Assembly (NCBI RefSeq): GCF_003945595.2
Contig: NW_024104554.1
Coordinates: 3,833,352-3,897,351 of the forward strand
Length of the DNA stretch: 64,000 nt
Reading direction: 5' to 3'
Source of the DNA: Pipra filicauda
Taxonomy: Eukaryota > Chordata > Aves > Passeriformes > Pipridae
Under the pieces are notes generated by a model. It ran no database searches, had not been told where the DNA came from, and saw nothing but the letters and a program-made list of their open reading frames with translations. Position 1 is the stretch's first letter. Each line of letters opens with the position of its first letter. The translations under genes and the position numbers were made by a program. Of the stretch, positions 24,580-36,800 are shown one piece after another.

Positions 24580-27500
24580 AAGTGTTATCTGTAGAGAAAT
24601 TAATTTGAACAGTAGGCACTGTGTTGTTTAGGGTTCTGATGTTGTTTGCAAGGAGGCATAGTGGGAGTTCTAACTCCTGTTTAAACAATTTTTAACAGAG
24701 GTGATAAATATTTTTATTAATTTAAAATAAATATAGTCATTGTGGTATTTGAATAGATAATCTCGTTTATATATTAAATTAAATTTAAAAGAATTCTTTC
24801 TCATACACACATTTATTCAAAATATTCCATTTAATTCTCAGCTTTCTTTTTTATTTTCTGCTTGTCATATTTACTGAGGTTTTAACATTCTCAAATTAAA
24901 GCATTAACATTAGAATGTCTTTCTTAAATCAATTCTCAGTTATTAGCATGAACATTTATAAATGTCAGAGTGTAAGATAAAGAATTATGGAATTTCTTCA
25001 ATTTTGTTTTTCTGATATTTTGTCATAGACAAAGTTCAACACTAATATGGTAATTACAGTAGAAAACTGTACCAGCTAGTACAGAACTGATGCTGCAGTC
25101 AGACCTCTAGGCTTAATGTTTTAAGAATCATGTAATTATAAACATATCCTCCAAAATACAATAAAAACTTAAAAGAAATTAAGATTAGTTTATTACATAG
25201 TCTGTCAGTAATTTAGTTATTTGTTTCATGGAATTTCTAAATTCTTTTAGGCTTTTAATGAGCTATGTTTGCTACTGTTTTTGCAAGATAATAGTTTTCT
25301 TCTTTATGTCCAAATCAATCTCAAGGAATACTAGAGAAAAATTCTTATAAATTCATCCTCTGAATTTTAGCATTGTATTTTAGAAATAATTCTCCAAACA
25401 TATTTTTAATGAGGATCCTGCAGATCTTTATTTGCTCACTTGCTTTTTCTTTCTTTTCACATTGTGCAACAACCTCAAGGCAGGGACTAAAGGCCAGTCC
25501 TCTGAGCAAGCTGCCAGAGCCTGGGAAGAGCTCATGGATAGCTAGTTACTCAGCTGTTATATAGGTTGTGTAGGACTTGCATAGCACCTTGCATTTCTTT
25601 GTCAAATGCCTCATATGTGAAAATGTTGTGCTTCCAATTTGTTTGGTTGCTTATATTAATTTATCAAAATTTTTTTTTGTCAGTAAAGTGCATTATTTTG
25701 TCATTGCTTTCAGTGTGTGCATCATGTAACATGCATATATTTTTTTCTGTCAAAATTTTGAGTATTTGTGCCACTTTTCAGCTCACTAAAGACCTCAAAG
25801 TAGCAAAATAATAAGATTCACAAATGATAAATAGATCTACTACTGTGTAGGTACCTTCCACAGTCACCTCTCAGGAATCACACTGCGGGGCAGAGGACAG
25901 TTGCTTTATGGTGACTGGGCAGCTGGAATGTCCAATATTTGATTGCTAATCAGATCACTAAAGAAATTTTAATATGCTTTGTTGTATACTGGTTATATAC
26001 TAAGCTTTAGTTTTACTACCTCATTATGCATTTGTGTATAGTTTTCCTTTATTTTTTCTAGGAGGACAAAGGGATACCAGAATTGAATAAGGGGTAGGAG
26101 GAGAGAGACATTTGCTACAGCAGCACCTTAAACAGCAGACTACAGAAAGAAGCATACAAACATAGAGTTATAAAATTGGGCACCATCACAAATCAAGATA
26201 GTCACTTGTGATTAGAAATGAGTAAAAAGAGGATAATCTCTGTAAATTGAAATTATGTGTTTATTTAAACTCAGAACTTGGTTAAATGGCTAAAAATAAT
26301 CCATCTACAAACATGATTTTGAGCAAATGGGTAGTACTGTTGATTTATATCAGAGGAAGGCTCATCAGTGTCTTATAAATTATGGAGCAGTACAGCATGG
26401 ACTTAGGCACTGGACTTGATTCATACCAATGATTTTTTAAAATAATTTCTTGCATTTTTTGCTCTACAGTGATTAAAATCTGCAGAAAAAAATCCTGTAC
26501 ACAATCAAGCTAAAGTCAGCTCAGCTCTGTTGTCAGTGCATGGCTTGGTTGTGCTGCCCTGTTGAAAGCAGCAGAGCATCTAACAGGGGGGTTGTGGCCA
26601 AGCCCTGCCCAATGGCCTCAGGGATAGAAAACAGGCCCTGACAATTTTATTTATAAATTTAGATGTTACCAGAGAGTCTCACTGACTTAATCTGACCTAT
26701 ATTTTTTTTTTTTTTGCCTGTAATCATAAAGCACAGAATTATAATATTGAGGCTGTGCTGATCCAAAGCTCAAGTTGTAGAAATCTGACTGAATTCTTCT
26801 AAGCTTAGGATCTTAGAATCTTAGAAAAAGTATTTCAAAGTGATTCCCACCCTTGAGCCAGTAGGCCTGAAGCTTAAATAATAATTTTCTGGGGTAGGAG
26901 GGCTAAGCTCTGACACACTTTACAACCATAAATCTAAAATCCTGTCTTATATCTGAACTACATTAATTCATAACTTCAGACAAGGCATGACTTTTCCACA
27001 AAACCTTTAATGTGTAGTCTGATCTTTGTAGTGATATAAGCAGTATTTAAAAATGCCTGAATTTCTTTTTAAGTACAGCTCCATAAATGCTTCTACCAAA
27101 ATACTGTCAGTGTTTTATAACACTTCCCCCCCACCTGAGTGTCTCTATCACAGTGTTCAAAGTGAACTGTGTATAATGGCAATGCAATTTTTCTGCTTTT
27201 TGTTTACTGCTGTGATTGATTTTTCATTTAATATAGTTTTCCTGTGTTCTCCAGTAAGTTTTTGAGGGCAGAGAGGGTAAATGTTAGGAATTAAGTACTT
27301 TCCCCCATACTCTTGTGAGTGGCAAAGTGGTGATGTCTGTCCTTCTTTCCAGTGCATGGGAAATGGGACAAAGCAGTACAAAAATAGAAGCAGGGGAGGG
27401 ATGGACAGATGGACAGACTTTGCAATCTTAAAAACCTTCTTTACTTAGGTATGCAAGCTAAAAGTACATATCGCTCTTGCAAATCCATCTTTCAGTGTAG

Positions 27501-30500
27501 TTCTCTTACTTTGAATTGCTATTCATTGAGTTATAGATGAAAAGACTGTAAAGAAAAAATGAAAAATATATCACGTATTTTGTTGCTTAACCTATGCTTC
27601 AAAAATGTTTGGGTACTTTTGTATTGAAACATGTAGAGAAGTAACTATCTTATGTGAACTAAAAGACCTTGTAGTAAATTTGTTAAGAAGTACAAAAGGG
27701 ATTTGTGTGGCATGCAAGATGAAATTGAAGATGTATTTTAATCTAGTTCAACCAGAAAAATTGTCAAGTAATAGATTTTCATAGTTATCTAATTTCATGG
27801 ACATGAGCCAAAATCCACTGCTGTTTTAAGTCCCAATGACTTTTACAGGACTTAACCTGAAAAAATATGTACAATTTTAAATAATACACAGAGGAATAAA
27901 AATACTTTTCTTTTCTAATAGTCCCTCAGTGCACAGCTGCCTACATTGTCAGTTAAAGGTTCATTCCTACTGAAAAAACTGCTGACTTTTCAGTAAGGAA
28001 TCAAACTCAGAACTATTTGGGCTGAAGGCTGTAATCTTTTATTTGGAGTGGCTGCCATTATACCCTGTACAAGTTGCAGTTATGCAGGTATTCCGACCTT
28101 TAGTTTAAATCACAGACTCTTTTTTTCAGTGCAAAAAGATGATTTATTGTGCAAGTCTACACATCAGAGCTGTGAGTGGCAGAAGCATCTCAGCTGCATA
28201 GATCTCTACGACTGTGAGTCAACCAAGCAGAGAAAGGAAGTTAAATGTAAGAAAAACTTTATTTTTCTTTCCTAATTACAAATTATTCTTGGAACATTAT
28301 TTCTCTTCTATTTCTAGGCTAAGTAGCTGTAAAGTTTTTAAATGTTTCTAAATTCTCAGCTATGATGGAAATCTCATAATCAATGCTTATTAATGAGTTA
28401 AGGTAGAAATGAGTTGTCTGGCCTGTGTTAATCATCTAGTCTCAGCTCCGTATTGGTGAAAAGAGATCAGCAGTTTCAGGGAGTGCTTTATTCCTACAAT
28501 AGATGCCTAAAACCAGTGGATTGAATCACATTCTGAGAAGGCATCTTTCTCCATTGACAAGCCTAAATTTTTCTATACTACCGCATAGTTTTTTTTGACA
28601 ATTCAATTTTCTATAGATAGCATTAATGTCAGATTTATACACCAATACAATAAAAAGTAGCAATCACGACCAGTGTTGCAGGATTATGAGAATAAAATAA
28701 AACAATCCTGAAGTGAATGGAGTTTAAATCAGAAGTTTTTCATCTCCTTTAACAGGCAGAGGGGAGGAAATAAAAAGCCTTAGCCTGTTTTTCCCAGCTA
28801 GCAGTTACTACCTAGTGCTTAGTAGAAAATATTTATCAAATGAGGCAGTAGAAATTGTACTAATTCATGGATGAGTTCTGTGTCCCAGGGGATACACTGA
28901 CTCTTGGAACATTGAGCTACTCATAAAAAAAAATATTAGAGACATTCTACTCTGTCTTTAAGCACTTCGTTCAATCAACATTCAGAACTGGGCTAAATTA
29001 CTGCCCTACAACATCCATAAATAGAGTACATAATTAGCTACTGTTTTCTTTTTCCGCAGAAGACAGAAAAGTATTCCCTGGGTGCGTGAATATGAATAAT
29101 TAATTGGTTTTAGAGATAAAACTTTCCCTGTGCTTTAAAGTAGAAATCCCTTACAGAACCAGTGTGTTTAGTCAGATTGTTTTATTGTTGGATAAAGCTG
29201 GAAAAAAACCTCCGTTTTTTAAATGTTTCACACTAAGACTTGGAGAAGTGGTATGATTTGCATTTGTACTCTAACTATATGTAATACTATGAAGAATTTT
29301 TGGAGTAAAGGTAGCAGTTTTGCCTGCCACTCAGAGCACAGTGGCTTCCACAAAAGCTCCAGCACTTACTAGCACATATTGCATCATATTGGTACTTTCA
29401 CAGAACTCAAATGGGGAAACATATGCAATCAAAGAGAAGTAGGGAACAGTAACCATCCAAACAACTGCAGGGTTGAATGTCAAATACATTTCTGGGCTTC
29501 AGTTCTTTGTGCCAGTCAATTATGTTTTTATCAGCATTTTTAGTATTGTTAGAGATTTATTTCTCCCCATCACCAGGATATTCATAGCAGGATGAAAGGA
29601 AAAGTAATTAGAATCATAACCAAACTTATATTTATTTTGCCCTTTGCCTTCTTTTGGATCAAGGCACTGAGGAGTTTCAGTTAACTCGCTCCATACAGTA
29701 GGTGAGAATGCTGTTGTGACATCACCAGATTCTGAGTTCCCAGGCACTTACACAGAGTCCCAAGTCTTCCTTTTTTTCCCAGTCCTGCTAATAATCTCCT
29801 TTAGTTTGCTTGTTGATTTCCTCTGCACTTTATTTTTTTAGAGTTTTACTAAGATCTCAAAATACTCTTAACATTCTTTTATTTTGTTACAATACTTGTC
29901 ACCCTAATTCTATAAAGCCAAGAGCTTCTAATGCCTTTTGTTGCCACATTAACTATTTCCATTGTGTCCGTATTTTTTCGTTTTATTTTAATCACTAATA
30001 AGTTTCTCATATTTTATATCCTGTGGAGAAAGATCTTCAATTGCAATCAGGAAATTAATTACCCCAAAAAACACAGTTTCTGAATGCTCATATGAAAAGG
30101 TTGTAAACAAGGTTTCTCTGCTTTAATCAATAAGATCTTGTACAAGATTTTCCTCTTGGAAAACTTGCACCATACTTCATCTTGTCTGGTATGTCCTAGT
30201 AGACCCAGCAGTGCAGTACATCTTTTGCCATGGTTATTAGTATACATCCCTCAACAATAAATGCCTTCTCATTGATAGTAAATCCATTTATATGCCATGC
30301 TCTCTTATGATGTTACTTTATCTGTCTTAGAAACATAGAGGTTTCTGGTTTTTTTTTCTTTATCTAAATAGGTTTACCATTCATCAAGTGGTTCTTTGCA
30401 CTCAGAATTGCTTAGCTCCCCTGTCAGCAGAGAAAATGTTCTCCTAGTTGGACAACTAGTATTTTGTTTCATAACAATACAGGCAAGTAGGCAAGGTATA

Positions 30501-31704
30501 GGTGTAATTTTTTAAAAATTATTTTCAATATACTTTTTAATAAGCACAATATATTCTCTACCATCCACAGCTACACTACTTTCCCAACAGTTTGTAAGTG
30601 CCTGTATGTTAACCTGTGTATAACAATGGATCCCATTTTTGTCTAATGCTTGCTAATCGATTGCTTCAATTTTGTTGGTGCATCTTAATCTACAATATAC
30701 ACTACCCTTAGATTTATCATACCACTTTCATTTTTTCAAGGTCATTTTTCTGAAAGATTATATGTTGTGTTTGTCATAGCTCTTTCAAAAAAATCAATCA
30801 AACTTCATTCTTTTACAATTAAATTCTCATCTCTTGGTCTGAAAAAATTCAATTGCCTGAAAAATCTCTGTAGTTGTTCTCAAACAATTTGATTAATTGA
30901 TGTTATTTTTTTCCTTCCTTTTTTTCCTTTTTTTTTTTTGACTAAAAATGAGAAGAAAGTTAAGATCTAAAATTTTTAGTTCTATGCTCCATCCTACTCT
31001 TCTTTTTCTCACGTTCCTTTTTAATTTTAACATTCAAAGCACACCCAGAATTATGTCTCTATGGCATGAAAATGTCCCCTCCAAACTCAAAAGTTAAGAG
31101 TTGAAACTGTATGAAATAACTCCAAAGGTATGTACCTAGGGCAGGTCAGTGTTCATTATTCAACACCAGAGTTTGGAAATTGCCAGAACTGTGTGCAGAT
31201 CTACTTTAATTATTTGAACTCCTAATCAAATTGAAAATGAGGAAATGAGCATTTCATTAAACATTGCAAAAACTAGGAACATTTCCATAGCATAAGAAAG
31301 AGGGAATATCTTGGTATCAAGAATGTGAAGGGTTTTTGTATTAAGATGTGTTCCAAACCATGTGGACATAAGAACTACCAATTTGTGTCAGGCTGTTTTG
31401 CAACACTTAGAAAAGCGAGGGACCAGTATCAAATACATAGGAAGGAATTTCTCAGATTGATTCAACTCTTCAAAAAAATTTTTGTGTAGACAGCTCTCTT
31501 GTCTCCATCATACCAGACTTCTAAAAGCTGAACTCTGGCACCTGACAATACAACCCAGCACCATTCACTGTGTGCTACTTGCAGTGTGTTTGCAGACTGC
31601 CTGTAGGATTTTCTATCAGAGAACGGCTTCCAGCTAAGGAACAGGCAGATGATGTATTTTAAACACCTACAGAAAGGACATGTAGCTATTAACCAGGGTA
31701 AGGT

Positions 31705-32905
31705 AGAATCATAAAATCATAGAATCATCAAGGTTGGGAGAAGTCTTTAAGATCATCCAGTCCAACCATCTACCCAGCACTACCACCGTAACCCTAAAAC
31801 CACTAAACCACATCACCCAGTGCCAGATCCAGATGCCTTTTTAACACCTCCAGAGATGGTGACTCAGCCTCCTCCCTGGGCAACCTATTCCAATACCTGA
31901 CCACTCTAATAGAGAGTTTTTTTTTCTAATATCTACTCTGAATCCTTCCCATCTCATCTTAAAGCCTTTTTCTCTTGTCCTCTCACTGCAGACACACCTC
32001 ACTTACAACCTCCTTTGAAGTAGTTGTAGAGAGCAATGAGGTCCTCTCTGAGTCTCCTTTTCTCAAGACTAAACAAACCCAGCTCCCTCAGCCATTCCTT
32101 GTTGCCCTCCTCTGGACATCCTTCAGCATCTCAATGTCCTTTTTAAAGTGAGGGGCCCAAAACTGAGCACAGTACTCAAGGTGTGGCCTCATCAATGCTG
32201 AGTACAGGGGGACAATCACTTCCTTAGTCCTGCTGGCCACACTATTCTTGATATAGGCCAAGATGCCGTTGTCCTTCTTGGCCATGTGGCCACACTGCTG
32301 GCTTATATTGAGCTGGCTGTCAACCAGCACTTCCAAGTCCCTTTCTGCTAAACAGCTCTCAAGACACTGCTCCCCAGCCTGTAGGGCTGCATACAGTTGT
32401 TGTGACCCCAGTGCAGGACCCGGCACTTGGCCTGTTTGAAACTCATGCAGTTGTCCTCGGCCCAATGATTGAGTCTTCCAGGTTTCTCTGTAGAGACTTC
32501 CTGCCCTCCAGAAGATCAACATTCCCACCCAACTTAGTGGTGTCTGCAAATTTACTGAGAGTTCACTCAACCCCCATGTCCAGATTATCAACAAAGATGT
32601 TAAACAGGACCAGCCCCAAAACTGAGCTCTGGGGAACACTGCTAGCAACCAGCTGCCAACTGGATTTAGCTCCATTCACCACAGCTCTCTGGGCTCAGCC
32701 ATCCAGGCAGTTTTTTCCTATTGGAGAGTCCACCAATCCAAGCTGTGTGCTGACAGTTTTTCTAGGAGGATGCTGTGGCAGATGATGCCAAATACTTTAC
32801 TGAAGCCTAGATAGACTATATCCACATCCTTTCCCTCCTATACTAAGTGGGTCACTTTGTCATAGGAGAAGAACAGGTTGGTCAAGCAAGACCTTCCTTA
32901 GGTAT
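31705..32905 (-). mobile_element. CR1 LINE, 1.2 kb, 5'-truncated, antisense
   Basis: Antisense CR1 begins with the duplicated tail AGAATCATAAAATCATAGAA, then AGGTTGGGAGAAGTC, and runs through the 3' UTR into the C-terminal part of ORF2. On the minus strand the decayed frame shows pieces such as [20 protein letters not shown] and [20 protein letters not shown], typical of the CR1 protein after the reverse-transcriptase palm. It fades out near ACCTTCCTTAGGTATGGATA. The 195-residue frame at 32088-32675 is part of this element, not a gene. Confidence 0.93.
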
Positions 32906-33244
32906 GGATAAAACTGTAATTCCTCTGCGAACTCTAGTTAGTGAGAATCTAGACAATGGACTGTCAGTGACAGTCCAAGCTGTTAAATGTCTTTAGAGGT
33001 TCCTTCACAGGCAGCTTGAGAAACGGAGTTCCATGACCAGCTTCCCTCTTCCTGTGAACAGATCCTGCCATGGGAAATAGATCTAGCTGTTCTAGTGTTA
33101 CGTGTGATTATTTAAATTCCTCCAAAGGAACCTAATAATTAAATTGCTAAGTGTACAACCATCTACTAACTATAGGCACTCACTTTGAGTTCCTAGACCT
33201 TCACAGTTGTTTACAGATAGTTAATAACTGCAGTCAGCTGGGAA
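32906..33244. other. unassigned spacer between CR1 and LTR
   Basis: About 340 bases between the CR1 copy and the solo LTR. The left edge might include a few more diverged CR1 bases. It includes a small inverted repeat (GGACTGTCA, 2-base gap, CAGTCC) near 32957-32975. Nothing else was recognised. Confidence 0.4.
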
Positions 33245-33249
33245 TATGT

Positions 33250-33871
33250 TGTGCTGGTTTAAAGGTAAACCAGCAGGGGAAATGAACTCAACTCAAAAGA
33301 GAGACCACAAGTCAGAATAACAATTTAATAAAACAACACAACAAGTATGATTATACAGACAAACAACCGGCTTCAATCCACAAAAACCCAAATGTACAAC
33401 CCAGCACCCTGGGGCATGAACAAAGCGGTGTTCCCCGGGCCCCCCCTGAGTCCAAAGTAAAAGGAGAGGGGAAAAACCTGCTGGTGGGAGAGCTGTTGCA
33501 GTCTGGTCAAAATGGTGATTGCAGTCCAGTCGAGGGTGTTGGTCTCAGTCTGGCCGAGAGCGGTGAGCTGCAGTCTTCCTCTGGATCCCACGAGTGGTAA
33601 AAAGGTTCCAAAACTCCAAGTTTATATATTCTCCAGTTCAGGCAGGAATGTTCAGTCCTTCCCTCAGAGCAGGGAATTCCATAAAAGGGTATGAGGATGC
33701 TCAGTCCTTCCCTCAGAGTGGGGAATTCCATAAAAGAGTATGAGGACAGGAACATCTACAGGCCTCTACTGCTAACAATTTCTGGGAAATGGCATGGAAG
33801 GCTATAGAATACACAGTTTTGGGTTACACCCATACCATGATGAACTGGTCTCAGCTGTCCTAACTAGGACA
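33250..33871 (-). mobile_element. solo LTR of an endogenous retrovirus, ERVL-like, complete
   Basis: This is a 622-base element with TG..CA ends, flanked on both sides by the exact 5-bp duplication TATGT (33245-33249 and 33872-33876). On the minus strand it reads like a retroviral LTR. There is a TATA-type box (complement of 33619-33630, TATATAAA) in the middle and an ATTAAA signal (complement of 33324-33329) about 300 bases later, near the 3' end. Both termini are hairpins: 10-bp arms at 33252-33261/33266-33275, and 7-bp arms at 33856-33862/33865-33871. Inside is a 49-bp tandem duplication. A 5-bp target site favours ERVL over gamma-retrovirus-like families. No internal retroviral genes are present, so the provirus was lost by LTR-LTR recombination. 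Confidence 0.9.
33652..33749. repeat. 49-bp tandem duplication inside the solo LTR
   Basis: Two consecutive copies of a 49-base unit (CAGTCCTTCCCTCAGAG..., GGAATTCCATAAAAG...) start at 33653 and 33702 and differ at a few positions. On the minus strand they lie upstream of the TATA-type box, where LTR enhancers normally sit, so they may be a duplicated U3 enhancer element. Confidence 0.85.
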
Positions 33872-36800
33872 TATGTGTATAGATGATTGCTGTGCCTCAG
33901 TTGATGAGTGGAAGTCACCATTAAGCTGTAATAGCTTGATTACCTATGATTGCTTATCTGTGAATCTATCCTTTGACTTTTCAGGTCAAATAGATTAGCC
34001 CCACTAGAAGTGTGCTTCAGTGGTGGGTTTGAAATGAAATTAAAAGTATAGGAGATTTTCTGCAAAATATTCTTAGTCTGATGAGAGCATCATAATTGCA
34101 TTATGAGTAGAAGAAAATAAACACACTTGATGAACTTGAAAAGTCTATTAAAAAGTCTATTGAAAGCCATCTTTATGTTTCTAAATTCTAATAATTTCTA
34201 GTCATATCAAACTAAGCCATTTATTTTGTATTCATGGCAACATAGCTATGCAGGGTAGGAAAGGCATCCTTTAAATCATAATACAATCACATTTTCAAAT
34301 GTGAGAGGTCATTCAGAGGATCTGCCTGTTCAGCTGCATCATTGCTTAATGTTTCTCCCTTTAAATTCATGCCTGAGTCTTTAGAGGCTTTATCCAGAGC
34401 CACCTCCACTTACTCCTGGAAGCTCTGCGTCCTGCACATTCCCTATGCTGCTACATCGGAAAGCGAAGTTCCACCATCTCTTACATGCATTTTATCTCAG
34501 ATTTTTGAGAGTGAGGAACAGTTTTATATTTAGACCCAGAAAAAAAGTGCTTTTCTTCCTTGAGTCAAAATTGAAACAAAATGGGGCAAATATTCTTTTC
34601 CAACCAAAATTATTTCTGTAGTTCTATGAAAAGCTGTCCTTAAGTGTAAAAAAGACCCATTTTCATTTAGCACAGTTTTTTAGTCTTTTCTACATTCCCT
34701 TAAGCCTCCATGGGTTAGTCAAATGGCATTACAAGCAGATTAAAGGTCCTAGCAAGGAAGCGTGGCCTCAGCCTGTCTTCTACACCCACAGGGTGAAACA
34801 AATGTGTGATTCCCAACTATTACAAGTAAAAGGAGGATGAATCTTGATAGGGAAACATCTATTAATTTCAATTTTTTTCTTGTACTTTTTTTTGTTGTCT
34901 ATACTTAACTTTTGTTGTTGCCTTTTTTTCCTGGTTGAATTGATTTGCCTCCACAAACAAAAGGTTTTCTGATACCCTAACATGAATTATAAGCTGAATT
35001 TGGAAGAGTCCTTACTGGGATGAATTGACAAAGTAGATTTCTGTGCATCCCAGCACAACTGTTGTACATCTGGCAATTCGTCCCAACCAACAATCAATCT
35101 GCCCAAGTCCAGACAGCAGAGACTTGAGTCTCCAGGATCCAGCACTTGGGGAATCCTCAACCTGTCCGTTTTCCTGCCACCACGCTTCATTTCAGAAAAT
35201 AGGCCCTGGATTATAAAGATGTTTCTTCTATTTTAATAACAGCAGAGCTTAAGGGGTGATCACTCTTTTCATTAAAAATTCCCATTCTGCAGATTAGGAC
35301 AAAAACAAATTCACTGTCAGCAAGTACTGAAAATGAGAGGTATCTGAATCTCCTCTTTGTGTTCTCTGATTGTCTTGGTTCCATATTACTCTGTGATTTT
35401 AGCTGTGCTTCCTCAGCTTGTTAATCACCATGATTATCACAGCACCCACCACTTTTTTCCTCCACTTTGAAAATGGTGCCTGCTCACGCTGAAGACTTAA
35501 GAGTTGGGTTAATTCACTGCCTAGAACTTGTGCAGTTGTCTCTTGTTCACCTTGTACAGGCAACAGTGGGCTAATTTAAAGTATATAATAAGAGACAAAT
35601 CTACTCGAGTGACTTGTCATTTAGTTTCAAACATTTAATATTTGCATAATTTTTTTTTGGTGAGAAAACAATGGTTGCAGTACAATATCTGATTACAGTC
35701 AGAAAGACAAAACCATCTTGTAAATGAGATAATTGCGTTCAGAAGGCTCTTGTCTGGAACACAAAGCTCTGCAAAACCACATATAAGTACTTCTAACCAC
35801 CTTTTATACATGGCCAACTTATTGCTGTTGAATCATTTTCTTTATGCCATAGCTGTATGCAGCGTTTGAAATAAAGGGCAGGACTGCATAGTCTACTGTA
35901 TAAACAGAGCACTGATACTTAGAAGTAATTTTAAATATTAATTCAGTGGTGGGAAAAAATATATTTAAACTGTAAAAGTGCTCTCTCAAATGAAAAACTT
36001 GGGACGTGAACAGAAAAAAAAAACAAAACAACACATGAATGAGTTCCACTGGAACAGCATGGAACCAGATGCTTGGGAGTACACTGAGTCCTGAGAAACT
36101 GTTATGCAGACTAGAGTAGGCAGTATACACAGTTACAAATTTGAAGAGTAGGAAAAGAGAATTATTCAACAATTCTTTGCACAGCATGAGCACAAATACT
36201 GCTCAATTGTTATGGAACAGTGGTCCAAGTGAAGTCTTGGCTTTTAGTTTGTTTTTTTTTCCTTTTTGTGCTAGTGAGTGATTTTGCAAATGCAAGTAGT
36301 TTCTGTATCTCTTTTTGAAGCATATATGTGTATAACTCACTGCCCTGTTCCCAAGATTATGATTTTAGTCATTCCTTTTGGGGGACAATATAAACATTCA
36401 GAGAAGAAATTCCATTCTCCAAGAGGTCACTGCTGGTCACTGAAAATTTTCTTAGCTCATTCCTTTGTGTTTGCTGTTCCCACAGCAGGTGCCTGTTCAC
36501 TAGACATATTTCTGCCATTTACTGCATTTTTTCACCTATACCAGCATCCTTGGATTGTTGTTTTTTTATCATATCTTGTTTAGTGCCTCTGTTAATCAAT
36601 TTAATCAAAATTTCTTATTTCCAAACCACATATTTTGGAGTTCTTAAATCTCTCAAAGACAGATGGAGATAGGAACTCCATTTGGAGTTTGGAACTTTCA
36701 CCTCATTTGGAACTTACTGATAGCTTACTATATTGACAATACAAAATGTCAGTTATTTCAAAATTTTACATTGCAATAACACTATCAGGTGTACATAAGC

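Larger units (their letters stand above)
22970..31704. other. 3' flank of SNTG2 and intergenic DNA, no gene seen
   Basis: Apart from the SNTG2 polyadenylation signal and a perfect 23-bp tandem duplication at 24534-24579, this 8.7 kb is AT-rich DNA. No splice-supported open frame, RNA gene or recognised transposon was found. A T14 run is at 26702-26715. Frames such as 25566-25811 +, 28048-28275 + and 29520-29747 - lack any recognisable motif. Confidence 0.6.

Noticed and set aside
32088..32675. 195-residue minus-strand frame
   Set aside because: It is part of a decayed CR1 copy, not a host gene.
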